NCBI GenBank assembly: GCA_023055355.1
Contig: JALJCS010000034.1
Span: 4,912,001 to 4,976,000 of the forward strand
DNA: 64,000 nt
Origin: Agelaius tricolor
Taxonomy: Eukaryota; Chordata; Aves; Passeriformes; Icteridae
Direction of reading: 5' to 3'
Shown here one piece after another: positions 36,681-49,413 of the stretch (the stretch's first letter is position 1; each line of letters begins with the position of its first letter). The notes below the pieces were generated by a model. That model was not told where the DNA came from and did not search any database. It was given only the letters and a program-made list of their open reading frames with translations. The translations under genes were made by a program, and so were the position numbers.

Positions 36681-37575
36681 GTCTCTCACAATATTCTCAG
36701 GCAAAGAGACTAGGAGATATATGGAAAATTACAAGCAGCTTTGGAATAGAGTGGCATAGGGGTCTGGATAGATGATATCTGAGTTTTTAGAGACTTATAA
36801 GTTTTGGACGTAATCTAAAGAATCTCAGTGGAGTGGATACCATAGGAAACTTAAGACTCTCAGCTTTTGCTTGCCACTTATTTATTTGCTACCTTTACCC
36901 CACCCATGATGCTGTGGGTCTGCACCTACTTGTGATGGCAGAAGCCAGACTGAATAAAGATCCAATAGCTCACACTGCAAAAGCCAAACATGCAAACTTT
37001 AAAAACCCCTGCTATACAAACAGCAAACCACACACTCAAACACACATAAGGCAAAAGAAAACTGACAAGCAAGCTCTACCCACCAGCCACCACAGACTAA
37101 AACTTCATGGTTTTACCAGCCAAAAGCACCAGCAGAACAGCCCCAAATACAAATTTAACTTCATTCATTTGTCCCAGTAAAGTAATAATTTAAAGGGGTG
37201 CATAACAAGTTTTGTGGTTCATCACATACCAGTACAGCAAAGCCTGATAAAAGCAGTCAAATGACAGAACTGGTTTTGTTTGAGATGTGATGACATGCTC
37301 CTTAAGCAAATGTTAAAGGCAGCAAATCCATGACCCAGTAAAATACACTCCAGACCATCAAAGTAGTTCTACAGCTTGATGAAATCCACTCGTCTCCAGC
37401 AAGAATGACCTAAAACTCTTCAGAGGGATAAAAAAAAAGTGTGGAGGAATTCAGAAAGAATGTTTTTTAAGCAAACAGTGACATACCAAAGTTCAGTGTA
37501 ACTTTTTCAGTGAAACCAAAAACTACACTAAACTTACCTGATTTATTTTTTCCACAGAAACTCAAATCTTGAGTT
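36681..37575. other. Non-coding stretch
   Basis: The plus-strand frame 36833-37180 (115 aa) is rich in Lys, His, Asn and Thr because of local A/C-rich composition. I recognise no domain. Nothing else is seen. Confidence 0.6.
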
Positions 37576-37580
37576 GTTTT

Positions 37581-37636
37581 ATGCAAATTAGGGAAAAGCC
37601 ATGACTGAGGCTGGGCTGACCAATAATTTTGATTGG
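37581..37636. promoter_or_regulatory. Octamer motif with facing CCAAT boxes
   Basis: ATGCAAATTA at 37581-37590 is a perfect POU-factor octamer (ATGCAAAT) running into a homeodomain-like TTA. Thirty bases on, CCAAT at 37620-37624 faces ATTGG at 37632-37636, which is an inverted pair of NF-Y-type cores separated by 7 bases. The combination in 56 bp suggests a composite regulatory site. No activity data are available. Confidence 0.35.
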
Positions 37637-37639
37637 CTG

Positions 37640-38229
37640 CTTACCCAAACCTCCTCTCAGGAATACGTAATCATCCAAACAACATCTCATCATTGTAAAC
37701 CAACAGGGGTCTTAATCCTGGCAGTGTTGAAGTGCATGGCAAAGATACCATTGATCTTAATGGGATTAGGATTTCTCCAGAATTTTCATGATGCTTTGCA
37801 CGAGGAAGCCTTTAGATAATTTCAGAAGATATCCTAAGTGCTTTATATTGAAAAAAAATGTTGCAGTAACAAGTCTTTTTGGTGAAGCAGTGGCAAAAAT
37901 AAAACTAGGAAAAAGTCATGGAGCAAATCCAGAATGTTCTTACGGTCACATGAGCACACAGAGGAAAGGAAGGCTTTTTGATGGAAGCTGTGGGATCAGA
38001 GTAGGTTAATCTATGAACTTTGTTAACTCTGTGCTTTCTGTACCATACCAATACCACCAAACATGCAACAGACTGTACCTACTAAAGAGAAAAGAGAAAA
38101 TCTTGTAAACATTTCTGGTGAAAAAAAATCAGTATTAGCAGGGATAAGGAAAAAACTATGCATTTGCACAGTGAATGCTAGGTAGCAAAATAAAAAAGGG
38201 TGTAACTGCCTTGCCTGGTATTTATTTCT
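37640..38229. other. Non-coding stretch
   Basis: Short frames only (at most 73 aa), none recognised. No repeat is seen. Confidence 0.65.
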
Positions 38230-38460
38230 TTGGGCCTACAGTAGCAAAGTCCTCAGGGAAAGAAATTACAGCAGCAGATATTATCTTATTTTACTGCTGT
38301 ATTTCCTATCTTAAATTAATAGTGCGTAGGATTTTGATTACACTTGATATAATTAATCATTAGTCTGTTTTGTTATACAAGCCAGTAAAGAGCACTTTGC
38401 TGCTCCATGAAGCCAGGCTTGTTTTATGGAGTTTAAATTAGGGCTTTGAGATATTAGTGA
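38230..38460. promoter_or_regulatory. Candidate conserved non-coding element
   Basis: Unique sequence with GATATTATCTTATTTTAC, TAAATTAATAGTGCG, GATATAATTAATCATTAG (two homeodomain cores) and GAGTTTAAATTAGGGC. Coding potential is low and there are no simple repeats. The call rests on texture and motif density. Confidence 0.33.
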
Positions 38461-41400
38461 GGTGGACAAATACCACTGCTGAAATTCTCAGTCCAACCAC
38501 CAAACACAATTTCTGCACAGCTGAGCCTCCTCAGGCTGGGTTCTGCCACCCTCACTCAATGGAGTACTATACTGTGAGAAGAGGTGCATGGAAAAATGTT
38601 GTGGGCTGCTTAGAGGTGGCAGAATTGGTTATTTATTTAGGTCAAACAGACTCAAGTACTTGGAGACCTGGGGAGCTTATGTAATGCCCTGGCATGGTAT
38701 GAAGGAGCTGTGTACAGGAGGAGAGGCACTGATGGAATAACTGCACGCTCTCTGAGCAGGTGTCTGATGACATTTCATGGTGACCTGCAGACAATTGTGT
38801 GGCCAGAGGCTTTCTAATAAAAATATCTGCAGAGTCCCAGGCAAAAAAAGCCCCACACAATTCTCAAAAAAACCACATAAAACCAGACCAAAACAGAAAG
38901 TTAAAAAGATTTTCATACATTGTGCTTAATAGTCATGAGGTTTAGGAAACACATGTTGATCACCTATTACCCAGGCCAGTCTTCAGGCTTCTGTATTACT
39001 TCGTGGGAGTTTTGGTTGAATTCAGGTATTTTAAAAGACAAAGCAGGACATTTTATTATCTTGAAACTTGTAGGAGCTATTTAGGGAACTCAGCTAGTCT
39101 GTATGGGTTAAATAGAAAGGAACAAAGTCAGGTTGGTTTATTAACTAACAATAAATATGTTTCCTTTGCAAAAAGGGATTGTGGCCTATTTTGCCTGTGT
39201 GCTTCACATGGCAGCACCAGGCTGTGGAAACAAATCATTGTCACATCCTGGCTCCTTCTTCTCATTGTTGTTTAAAGCCCAGGGACTGGGAGGAAGGATG
39301 ATTGTCAGATTAGGTGCAGGTCGTCCTGCTTTCCTGAGAACCAGCTGCTTGCAGGTACCCTGGAGGGGTTTAGCCCTTGGCTTTGTTTCCGTGGACATCT
39401 AATACAGGTGAGATAATTGCGATCTGAATCACTGCCTGTAAAAATGGTAAAAATAACCTGCTGCAGACCAGACTTGTGTCCATCTCAGGTGGCATAACGT
39501 GATCAGCCAAAAGATACGATCTACAGCGGTCTTAAACTGACTTCTGGCATAATAGGGTTTTTCAATGTGGTTTTTTTCATGACCCCATAAGTGACATAGC
39601 CAAGAACATTGCACACCAATCTGTACTGCTGCTGTACTTTAAATGTATATTAAATTCCCCACTGTACAGTAGCTGTATCACGGAGCAGACTCCTTACCTC
39701 TTTTGATGAGTTAATCTCGGGAATTAACATTACAATGGAGCCTGAAGAAGCTCCCTCCCCTTCAATTTCCTTTTCTTTTGTAGTGGATCAGTCATTTGCA
39801 GGATGCTCTTTGTTTCTGGAACCACGTCTTTGTTTTGCCAAACTTTGTTCCACCCCTGTGTCTAGTAGAGACCTGCTCCAAAATGTGTTCCACTGGCTGG
39901 GAACTGGCACAGGCAGCAGAAATGCTTTTCTTGCAAAACAGTCTCTGCAAGCATTTTATCTGCTCCCTGCCCTACACAGGAAAGATTTTATTGAAAACAA
40001 GGAGACCTGTATGAGTTTCCCTTGGGAAATTCTCCTTAAAAATCCACATTTGAGGAAATGGCCCATACATCTAAGTATGTAAAGAGATTTCTCAGAGATC
40101 TTCTGTCACAATCTGTGACTCTTCAATGCTACTCTCTTGTGTAATGTATTCATGGGAATACATTAATAAACGAGCACTGATTGTTCTGCTTTTAATGGTT
40201 CCAAAATACCAAGTCAATCCTGTGAGGTACATTTTGCTTAATTACCTCTGGTATAAGGGTTTCCATTCCTTCAGGTGCTGGATTCCCTGCTAGTGATGGA
40301 AACTGCATCTTCCCCTTCAGAACCAATAATCTTAAGAACTGCAATCTACACTTGGTGCATTTATTTTGTGGGCTGTTGTTGACTCCTGAGACTTACATGT
40401 CCAAAAATGACATTGTCCTGATGTAAATACACTGATATTCCCAGGGTCTCATTGCCCTGTGTGAACCTCAAGAGGAAAACAATAACAGGAAGGCAAGGAA
40501 TATTGGAAACGTTTGTTATAAAGTTGGAAACAAGTCTCACCAAGGCTCAGATGATTTCTTTGTGGATGAAAGGGAAGAAAATGTTTCAAAGGAACTGATT
40601 AAGCATCAGGTGTGATTCAGGATCATAGAGGAATTTATTCAGTATGAAATCTTTTGCAGAACACAGATTTTCATTGAAGACAGAGACATGAAAGAGTCTA
40701 AGATAAAAATACTTACTGTTTTTTAAAGAAGTGAGTAGTCCCTGTGTTTTATCCTTATGCACCTGTCCTGGTGCCATGTAGATGATTTCTGCATCACGTC
40801 TGTTCTACACAAAATGAACATGATTTTAATTGTCTAAGAGCTTGCTGAGGAATTGGTTTGTTAGGGTTACTGCAAATAAAGGAAAATCTCAGTAGTCAGT
40901 TACTTCTTTGTCTAAAAGAGGTCATTAAATTTGATGATAATAGCTGTCAATGTATAAAAATATACAAGTGAATAGGACGTGAGAACAAATGCTGACAAGT
41001 GCAGTATACAGCCAGTGCTCTTGACAAGACACAGGACTGAGCTGAACAAATGGCTCATAAAGCTCCCTTAGCAGGAGGATAGTAAAATCCTTCCTCTAAG
41101 GTGATTTAGCTTTTTAGTAAGCATTTATATGGAGACAGGGGTCTATCCTGGTGGATGGGTTGCTTGCTTTTGCCAGGCACTACAGACAGCACTGCAATAT
41201 AACTTTAGTTTATTATGGCACTAAAACTATTAAACCGTGACTGTCTTTTTTTTTTCAACCTGAAGTAAGGTTTGTCTCTAACCAAAAGGGGACAGCCATC
41301 CTTTTCCCATGCTGACTATTGTTTTTGGTGGTCAGCCATCTCATGCCTTTTGAAAGAGCAAGAGCTCACTTTGTGCTAAATGGCTGCAAGGGAAAATATA

Positions 41401-41500
41401 GAGTTGACTACAGAGGTTGATCAGTAACTCACAATTACAGTAGCTCCACTTAACATACAAGAAAATTAAAGTTACTCCATTCTCTGCCTTATGGATTAGC
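38461..41500. other. Non-coding unique stretch
   Basis: No supported gene. The frames 39735-40082 (plus, 115 aa) and 39003-39275 (plus, 90 aa) have no recognisable family. The segment at 39655-39740, with CTGTATCACGGAGCAG and GTTAATCTCGGGAATTAACA, has CpG-containing unique sequence and might be regulatory. Confidence 0.6.
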
Positions 41501-41930
41501 ATTATCCAGATGATAAAAATTAGTGGTGTCCACTTCCCTGGGGGATAAGAGCCGCGGTGGGTGTAGGGAGAGCCCAGGTGAGGAGCCCTCCTGTGAGGAT
41601 GAGGATCTGAATGATGCCCCAGGTAGCAGAGAGCTATGGTGGCTTGCTCCCAGGAGACAGACACCTCTGTGGGTGGGTGTGGGAGTTGGATATGTGGAAA
41701 TCCCAGATCTCTTGGAGTCAAGTTTCCATTCAGATGGATGTCCATGATGGACTGGGATGGGGGGCTGTCTCAGCAAAGTCCACCATCCCTCTGTCTGATG
41801 TCCTGGTCTGCTTCTATCCAGCCCTGGTGTCACCATTGCTCATGGTAAAGGACTGCTCCTGCCAGCTATGTCCCTACCCATCAAGCCCCCCCTCCATGGC
41901 ATGGGGCTCCTGAAAAAAGCCTGGCATGCC
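41501..41930. other. GC-richer patch without recognisable gene
   Basis: Both strands are open for more than 100 codons (41341-41745 and 41489-41836 minus; 41611-41913 plus), an effect of local GC content. The Pro/His-rich minus frames match nothing I know. It could be a piece of a non-coding transcript or a diverged repeat. No LTR, CR1 or tandem unit is visible. Confidence 0.5.
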
Positions 41931-44900
41931 CACAGTGCTAGGTTCACTCATTTATTCCAGTTTAGATGCTTATTCTGGAGAGATGCATAGAAAGTCTCCT
42001 TCCAGCTTTCAAAGTCTCTCTGAGGTCACAGAGTCCTCTGAATCACTGAGGTCACTTAGACATAACTTAAGTGTCTTTGAGAGTTCTTTGAAAATTGCTG
42101 CCATTATTTTCTCTGACTGGGTCATTATCTGCTTACTGAGAAACAGGAGGTTTTGTAATATACATTTTCTGTCAAACTGAATGTTTGCAACATGTGACTC
42201 CTCATTTGGGCTGGAAGCTCCTCTTTAAATTAATTAGATATATTAGGAAAAAAAAAATGTAAGAACACTGACAAATCAACACTTTTAAACCCAGGTTTCT
42301 GATAGTGTTTGAACCTCATGGAAGCTTTAGATCAATTCTTTATTGATTTTATTCCACTGTTTTGTCAGATGGAGTATTTGGATGAAATAAGCTTTGCCTT
42401 CCCACAGCAGTCTTTGTGCTGATTAAGAAGGGATGTGCGCTGTGTTATAAACAACCTCTGTTACAGGAGCTCTCACATACCTGCTGTGTTGAAAAGAAAA
42501 GAAAAGAAAAACATATAGACAGCCATCACAGGCAAGCACCAGACCTCAGTCAAGGCCAGGGACTGTGGATCTGGCCCAGGGTGACAGAAATCTGGTGTTG
42601 TGCAGAGCCTAACCCAGAGCAGGAGCCTGTCAGTGCTGCTCTCCACAGACATGACAATGGCTCAGCAGAGGAAGCTCATTCCCTAGGAAGCCTCAGCAAA
42701 AACCTGAACATTTCAGTGTAGCCCCGGAACACCAAGAACTCACAGAGTAGAGCACACATCTGCTGCATATGGACACCCATCATGGGCTTTAAGCTGTCTC
42801 TGAGACTCTTTCTGGATCTGTTTATTTCACCTTTTGCTCTGTGACAAATCCCAGTAAACACATATAAGCAGATTGTTTTTATTATCCACAAATCCCACAA
42901 CACTGAATGTGTTTTCCACTATATCTCTCTCACTCTCTCCAAGAGCGGAAAAAAATTATAAACACTGCCATGTATCCAAGTCAGAAACCACAGTTTATGT
43001 CATGCCTGTTATTATTCAGGTTGACTGGTCTACCCTGGCATATTCTGCCTTTAAACCCATACCTAACCTTAACTCCAGAGTGATGGTCCTGTTAAGATCC
43101 AACCTTTAAAACCTGAAGCCCTTGTGGTCCTTCTGAAGACACTGTTCTGGGGCTTTGAGTCATTTCTGCCTGAGTGAACACCATATAAAATGCTGAAAAT
43201 TTTATTGACCCACTCATTGTATTTAGTGCCTGACAAAAGAAAATAGCAAAGTAAGAGTAGCAGCCAGCAGGTACATCAGGAAAACACAACAGAATGTCAG
43301 CTCTGCTTCTTAAGTGGACGAGACAGACAATTATTTACTACATTTTGAGAGCACCTGGCACTCAGTCTCTTGGCCATCAGGACAACTCAAGGGAAAGGGG
43401 TGTTTATCACAGTGCCCTGTTAAGTGGATTTGGCTACAACAGAAATAAACAAAACAGTCTCTGGAAAAGTTTCAGGGCTTTCAAACTGGTGAGTGCTCTG
43501 GTGTTGCAGACAGCTTGAGTCATTTATTAGGAGCCAAAGAGTCAGCACAAATGACTATGTGCACTTTTTTGTTTGTTGGTTTCTTCCTTCTAATTTTGTT
43601 TGTATCCGTGTAAAGAAGGGGGATTTCATACAGCTGTAATAACCCCATCACTTCAAAATAATCTCCAGTCTGCCACTCTAACATATCCAACATCTCCTTC
43701 CAAATTTTTTTCAAATTCTTTCCTTTGCTCTGGTCCTCATAAGGAGCCTCTGCTTTGCTGCTCTGCTTTTCTTATGTGACACGAAGGAGACAATTCTGAT
43801 TTTCTGTGAGTGTGCTGAGCCAGTTGAACTTTTACTAACCACTGCAGTACGTGCTGCCTGCTCTTCAGGAGAGCTGTGTTGGTAGATGATCTGAAATGGA
43901 TGGATTGCATGCTACAGATTCTGGGAGGTAATCATCTTACAATCTTGCATCTTGCTCACAAATGTTGCAAGATTTGCTTGTTGGCTGTTTTCTGCAACCA
44001 GATGTTGAATTCCTAAGCCACAGAACGGGCCTCCCCTTACTTCTAGCCAAATATCACTTCTTCATTTCAAATGAATAATGTCAAATCATTTCTGATTTCA
44101 GCACGTTACCCAATTTTCCAGGCCCAGAAAGTTCAAGAAATGTAAGATGGAAATCCAAGACTTTGTTTTCAGGTCTGGAAGCTTTGGTTGATATGAATAT
44201 CAGTACTATAAAAAGGAAAAATTGTCAGCACTTTCATGGCCTAATATGAGGCAAAGAGTAGTTTTCATTCCCAGCAATTCCTATTTTTTTTTAATGTAAA
44301 ATTTATTTGAATCTTCAGTTTTTACATTCTGAAATAAAAAGTTTGCTTCTGTCTGGTTCAGAAGGTCAAGCCCAATATATAATTTTTTAAATTATGCCAC
44401 GAGAATCTCCCTGCTCAAACTTGGTCCAGCTAGACCAGGTTGTTCAGGGCTGGTTTAGTCAAGTTTGGAGCATCTCTTCAAACGGGTTAATAACTTTCAG
44501 CTTTCAGCAGTTTTGATAGCAGAGCAAAGCTGGCATGGGAGAGGTGAAAGGGAGGATGAGGTAGGGGAAACCATACCTTGCCAGAACCCTGATGTGTGTT
44601 GTGGGGCCAGCAAGACGGAGTGTGGAGAGCATAAGGAAGGGACTGTAAATGTAGGGAACTCCTGGGTTCCAGGCTGCTGATGGGAAAGGATGAATTAATA
44701 AATCTGTATTCAAGTGTCACAAAATAAAATTATCTCTATGCAGATTTAAGATGGTCTCTAAGCAGATATTTAAAGCTTTCCATGTTTATTCACACACCAG
44801 AGAGAAGCAAAATCTCCACAATTCTGAACTGACTAGGAATTCCACCAAAAGAAGTTTTTATTGAAGAGGTTGAGAAAGTATCGTGTGTGATGTTTCATTC

Positions 44901-47043
44901 TGATTTTGATTAGTTTTGTGTTTCCCACTGTATGAATAATTAAATGAAAATAATTTTGAAGAAGGAAAGAGAAAAGGAAACTCTTCTTCCTTGTATTTAT
45001 AGGTAAATAATAACTTAATTTCAAACTGAAATATAACAAAAAATATTTATTACTGCAAAATGGATTTCTGTTAATGGTTCCTATAACTGTAAATGAATAT
45101 GTGACCAATTGTATTTTAGCCTCTCTTGAGAAACAATCAAATATGTTTACTAGAGTAAAATATATTAAATACTCAACCTTGTAAAGGCTGTTATGCCTAA
45201 AGCCTCCACAGGCCAAGAAGGCTTCTTACCCCTTTCCCTATATTCATTTAAATCCTCTGATGAGAGGACTGCATTCTCATAAATCCATCTGTAATTTTAG
45301 TGGCCTAAACTGCTGTTTCTTCTTTCTTATTGAAATAAGATGATGAAGAAAAATATGACTGTAAATGCTTGGTCCACTAAAAATACGACATACATACTTT
45401 ACATACAAATGCTTCAGAACTAGTTATCCCCACTATGAAATAGCTTCTACTTTGATAATTCATGAGATTTTGCATGTTGGCAGCAAAAGCTTCCCACAGT
45501 TTTTCTAAATTATAGGGGTTTTTGCATTAAATCACTGAAGATTAGCAAAGTGGAACACAATGGCTTGAATGACGTATTGAGTTCTTGAATTGCAGCTCAG
45601 ACTGTTCAGAGGTGCTGCCTGCTTATGCATTGAAGCAATAAAACTTTGGAAGATTCTGTGAGGGCTCTGCTTCAGCAAAGTCCTTGGTCTTATGTTTGGC
45701 TGTAGATAAGGCAACTTACTGCTTGTGATGCATATAATAATACAGTTTACTCTTTCCTAGAGACACTTTAAAAACAGCTCCTGAGTCACTTTGAAGCAAA
45801 GACAATTCCAAAACCCAGCAAACACATTGCATTGTTGCAGCAGAAACTTGGAAAAAAAAATCCTAGTGGATCTCCTGGTGGTTCATCTGAACCTCTTTCT
45901 AACATTTCTTGCCACCTTTTCCCACCCATGAAAAATTAAAATGTTGCATTAAAAAAAGAACTTACAAAGCAAACGAAAGTTACAAAGTCAAATCCGCCTT
46001 AAGGGGAAAAGAAAAACAAAACCAAAAATCCAAGCCTGGGACAAAACGTTGCTTTTCTGTATCACAGACTCATTATGGAGGTAGCTTTTACTTAACCTCT
46101 TGGTTCTCACATCACTCATGTTAATGGCCAAGTTTCTGATACCGGTGGCATTTATCAACTGATCATCTGTGACTCCATGAGTCACTGTCTCCAGGCTTGA
46201 CATAAACCACTCAGACTCTGTGTTAGGGTCACCTGGACTTTGTCACTATTTAACAATTGAAAAGGAGCAGTATTTTCTTAAAGCACAGGCCAGACCCTCC
46301 AATGAAGTAAAGGAGAACAAGAGAAGCTAAGTCAACAGAGCACTGATGTTTTCCTAAGGCTCCAAGGCAGTTGAACAAATGCTGAAGCTCTGTTTTCCCT
46401 CTGCACTTTCTTTTCCTTGCTCATTTGTTCCTTTGCCCACTTGGGTTAAATCAAATGTACCCAGGTGCAGGCAGTACTTGTAAAAATTGCTGTTGGTTTA
46501 TTGCATCCCAATACCAGGATGAACTGGTGGGTTATAGATGAAAAATTCGGGGCTGTTCATCTTCTGCTCTGCCTCTAGTGTAATTCTAGAAACACTGACA
46601 AGATTATTTGGTTTTCTGTTTTTAAAGGAAAAGTCTTCTGAATGCACAAGGTTACCTTGTTGCTATTTTGCTGAGTGCAGAAAGGTAATGTAGGCATAGC
46701 ACCTAGGAAGGAAAGGTTTTATTTACTCTGCTTTTAAATATAACATTGCATTTTGGCCATCAAATGTGATAACTCTGAGTAGAAGATCTGATTTGTCAGG
46801 AGGCAGAGCATTCAGTTTAGTCCCATGGCTAGTTTTAACCCATGCCTTTATCTGTGCAGCAATTCTGTGGTAAGAGGGAGAAATGAAAAGGCACTCTCTC
46901 TTTAAAGAAACTTTACCTTTCAGTTCCTGTGCAGTTTGAAATCTGTATCAAACCTGAGCCCTGCAGATGACTGGTAAAGCTGTAGGGCCAGCTGCAGCAT
47001 GGGGCCAAGGCCCTGACTCAAAATCACTGAAAAACTGTGTTGA
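41931..47043. other. Non-coding unique stretch
   Basis: No supported gene in 5.1 kb. The largest frame is 127 aa (44833-45216, minus), Phe/Asn-rich from AT-rich DNA and unmatched. A (GAAAA)4 run lies at 42491-42511. No interspersed repeat is recognised. Confidence 0.65.
42491..42511. repeat. (GAAAA)4 simple repeat
   Basis: Four perfect GAAAA units. Simple sequence. Confidence 0.9.
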
Positions 47044-47120
47044 AATTAGTCCTGCTCTTGGCAGCTGTTGGAGAATCTATACTAATTAGTCCTGCTCTTG
47101 GCAGTTGGAGAATATATGTT
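47044..47120. repeat. 40-bp tandem duplication, two copies
   Basis: AATTAGTCCTGCTCTTGGCA starts at 47044 and again at 47084. The first copy continues GCTGTTGGAGAATCTATACT, the second GTTGGAGAATATATGTT, so the second lacks three bases and has a few substitutions. The unit length of 40 bp and high identity point to a fairly recent local duplication. Confidence 0.93.
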
Positions 47121-47977
47121 AATTTTTCCAGGTCAGTTTCAGCTTGTTCCTCTTCCAAGCCCCAGGAAGTAAAAAATGCATATTAGATGAACTCCTTGAA
47201 AATTCCAGATCCTGTATGCCTGACCTGATAAGTAAAAGATGTTGATGAAGTTCAGAAATGAGTAGTAAGGGAACTTTCAGCCAAGTGCCCAACATATATT
47301 TCTTTATCACATGATGTCTTTAAGATCAGGCTAGGTCAGGACAATCAGACCACTGATTCAATGCAGAGAATTTTTCATTGTCAAGAAACTTCTGCTGGGA
47401 ATTAAGTGCTGCTGCAAGTGGGAAGTGCTGGTAAGCCAAAGGACGTGCTTATCCACATATCTCTGCTCCTCTCCTTCATCCCTGCCCCTAAAGAAAGTGT
47501 CACAGGATCTATTTTTGGATCAATGGCAGAAGTCACCAAACAATCCTTTCAAATTATTCTGTTGACCAAATGAAGGCTTAGCTCCTCTAAAGACAACAAG
47601 GCCAATATAATGTGGAATGCTGTAATTAATTCCACATGTTTTGAGGCATTAGGGTAGAGTGGAAGGACCAGAAGTGTACTAATAAATAAAGGCCATATCC
47701 TGGTATTGATCTGTATGTGGAACTCACTGCTGGAATCAATAGGGAGTGCTAAAAAAAATCAATGGCAGGATATGACCCCGAGATAAGCTGGTTTCAAATC
47801 ATTCTGTCTCTCCGCTACAAGAAGACAGGTTGCTCTGTGTTATCTAAGCCCTCAAACATCCTCAAGAAGTTCGAGAAGTAGGAAAAAGCCACGTGGAAGG
47901 GAACTGCCCGGGAAAGATTTACGTGACAAAATCCTTGTGTGTTGTAAGGCCACGTTTAGCTGTTGCTTTGCAATATC
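47121..47977. other. Non-coding stretch
   Basis: Short frames only. A segment near 47700-47760 (TGTGGAACTCACTGCTGGAA) faintly recalls old LINE 3' ends but is too weak to call. Confidence 0.6.
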
Positions 47978-48016
47978 AACCCTAAATGTTTCAACGGGTG
48001 AAACATTTAGATGGTT
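47978..48016 (+). other. Strong short hairpin
   Basis: CTAAATGTTTCA at 47982-47993 pairs perfectly over 12 bp with TGAAACATTTAG at 47999-48010, leaving a 5-base loop (ACGGG). AACC at 47978-47981 can also pair with GGTT at 48013-48016 past a 2-base bulge. The 39-nt hairpin is shorter than a usual microRNA precursor (about 60-80 nt). It could be a structured element in a transcript, a palindromic protein site or chance. Confidence 0.5.
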
Positions 48017-48019
48017 TCT

Positions 48020-48727
48020 TGTAATTAGGAGTGGGAATACCTTGGGGAAGAGTGAGTAGTTCCTTTTCCTCTATTGGATACTAAAATGGCTGTTTTTTGC
48101 AGCTCATAAGTTATGTTTCCTGGGTCTATTTGCTTGTGTTAGATAAATGCTGTGTGGCACCTCCGGAAGCACCAGAGCGCAAGCAGGGACCCTTCAGTCT
48201 TACAAACTTGATTTATTTTCTTTCAGAAACCAAAGGGAAGGGGTGGACATATGGATGCTTGGATACCTGTCTAATACAGCATCAAGACAGAGCTGAAGCT
48301 TATATCCAGCCCTGGTTAACTAACTTTATGGTTCTCATCACCTGAATCAGCAAATAGCTTTAAGATGGCTGCATGGGTATTCCACTCAGGAATTGTTTTC
48401 TGTAATGTGAGTATTCAAATTTTTTTTTTAATTGATTTTATTTTTTGGGAGATCAGTCCTCAAGCAAATGTCTCTGGGAGCAAAAAACCCTTTTTTTTTT
48501 ATACCTCAAAGTTTTTATGTATTCTTTACTCTGATGAACATTGAAGCAATTTGGTATGAGGAAGCTCCACATCAGCTAAAAAGAATATCAAGAAAATGGT
48601 AGATTTGAACCTGGGGGAAAAAAAAAAAAGAGCCATGGGCATTTACCCAAAGAGTTTCTCTCTTTAGATTAACTCTCTTGCCCTTGCTTGTCTTCTGTCT
48701 TTTTTTGTTTGTTTTTCAAATTGCAAT
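48020..48727. other. Non-coding stretch with A/T runs
   Basis: Contains T-runs near 48420 and 48491 and A12 at 48618-48629. The 82-codon frame at 48097-48345 (plus) has no known family. Confidence 0.65.
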
Positions 48728-48744
48728 CATGCATTTAATGCATG
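48728..48744. promoter_or_regulatory. Near-perfect palindrome CATGCATTTAATGCATG
   Basis: Eight-base arms CATGCATT and AATGCATG flank a single central T. The arms contain ATGCAT/ATTAATGCAT-like words related to POU and Pit-1 binding cores. It may be a dimeric transcription-factor site or chance. Confidence 0.35.
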
Positions 48745-48749
48745 TGAAA

Positions 48750-49410
48750 TGATTCCCTTTGCCAGGTGGTATAAACCTGCACTCAGAGCCTTGTGAGCTG
48801 CTGGTTCCTAACACTGGAAGATGCGACCCAGCCAAAATCCCCTCTAGATGGCTCCCATGCTTTCATTGCATCACCAATCTTTGCCCAGATCCTCATCTGG
48901 CTCTTTTCCCTATCTGTAGCTTTGTTCTCATTTAGAATTGCAAGCTGGGAAGTTCCTATTTCTTTTTATCCACGAAGGAGATCTATTTCAGTAACACAAG
49001 CTTTTGCATGCTGCCCCATTAGTGTCTCATCTTAATCCATGCCTTGAGGGTCCAAAGCCAGAGAGGGTAGAATAATCAAGTCTCCATGCAGATCTTGGAC
49101 AAACTGTGCCAAAAAGTGTACCTTAAAACTGTGCTTTCATGACATTGCAAGGCAGCCCCTTGCAGAGAATGTGGATTAAAAAAACCGAAGGTTTATAATT
49201 TAGGTTTCAGAAAAAGGATGATTTGCCCTCCAAAATGATCTGACTTGTGTCATTCACAATTTAGTCAGAACCTGGAATGCTACCTTCAGATTATGGAAGC
49301 TGGCAAAATTCATAACCTGGCAAAAGGGAAAATATTCACATAATTCTCTCGGCAAGAAACCAAATCAAACTATTCTTTTTAATTGCAGGTGAGTAATAGC
49401 ACTCTTAGAT
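48750..49410. other. Non-coding stretch
   Basis: An 80-codon frame at 48793-49035 (plus) is unmatched. Nothing else is recognised. Confidence 0.65.
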
Positions 49411-49413
49411 TTC

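Noticed and set aside
36833..37180. 115-codon Lys/His/Thr-rich frame as a DNA-binding protein
   Set aside because: The residues follow from A/C-rich composition, with no zinc-finger or helix motif.
47690..47760. Faint old LINE 3' end similarity around TGTGGAACTCACTGCTGGAA
   Set aside because: Too short and too diverged to separate from chance by eye.
47978..48016. Hairpin as a microRNA precursor
   Set aside because: The stem is too short for normal Drosha/Dicer processing. It is kept only as a structural observation.
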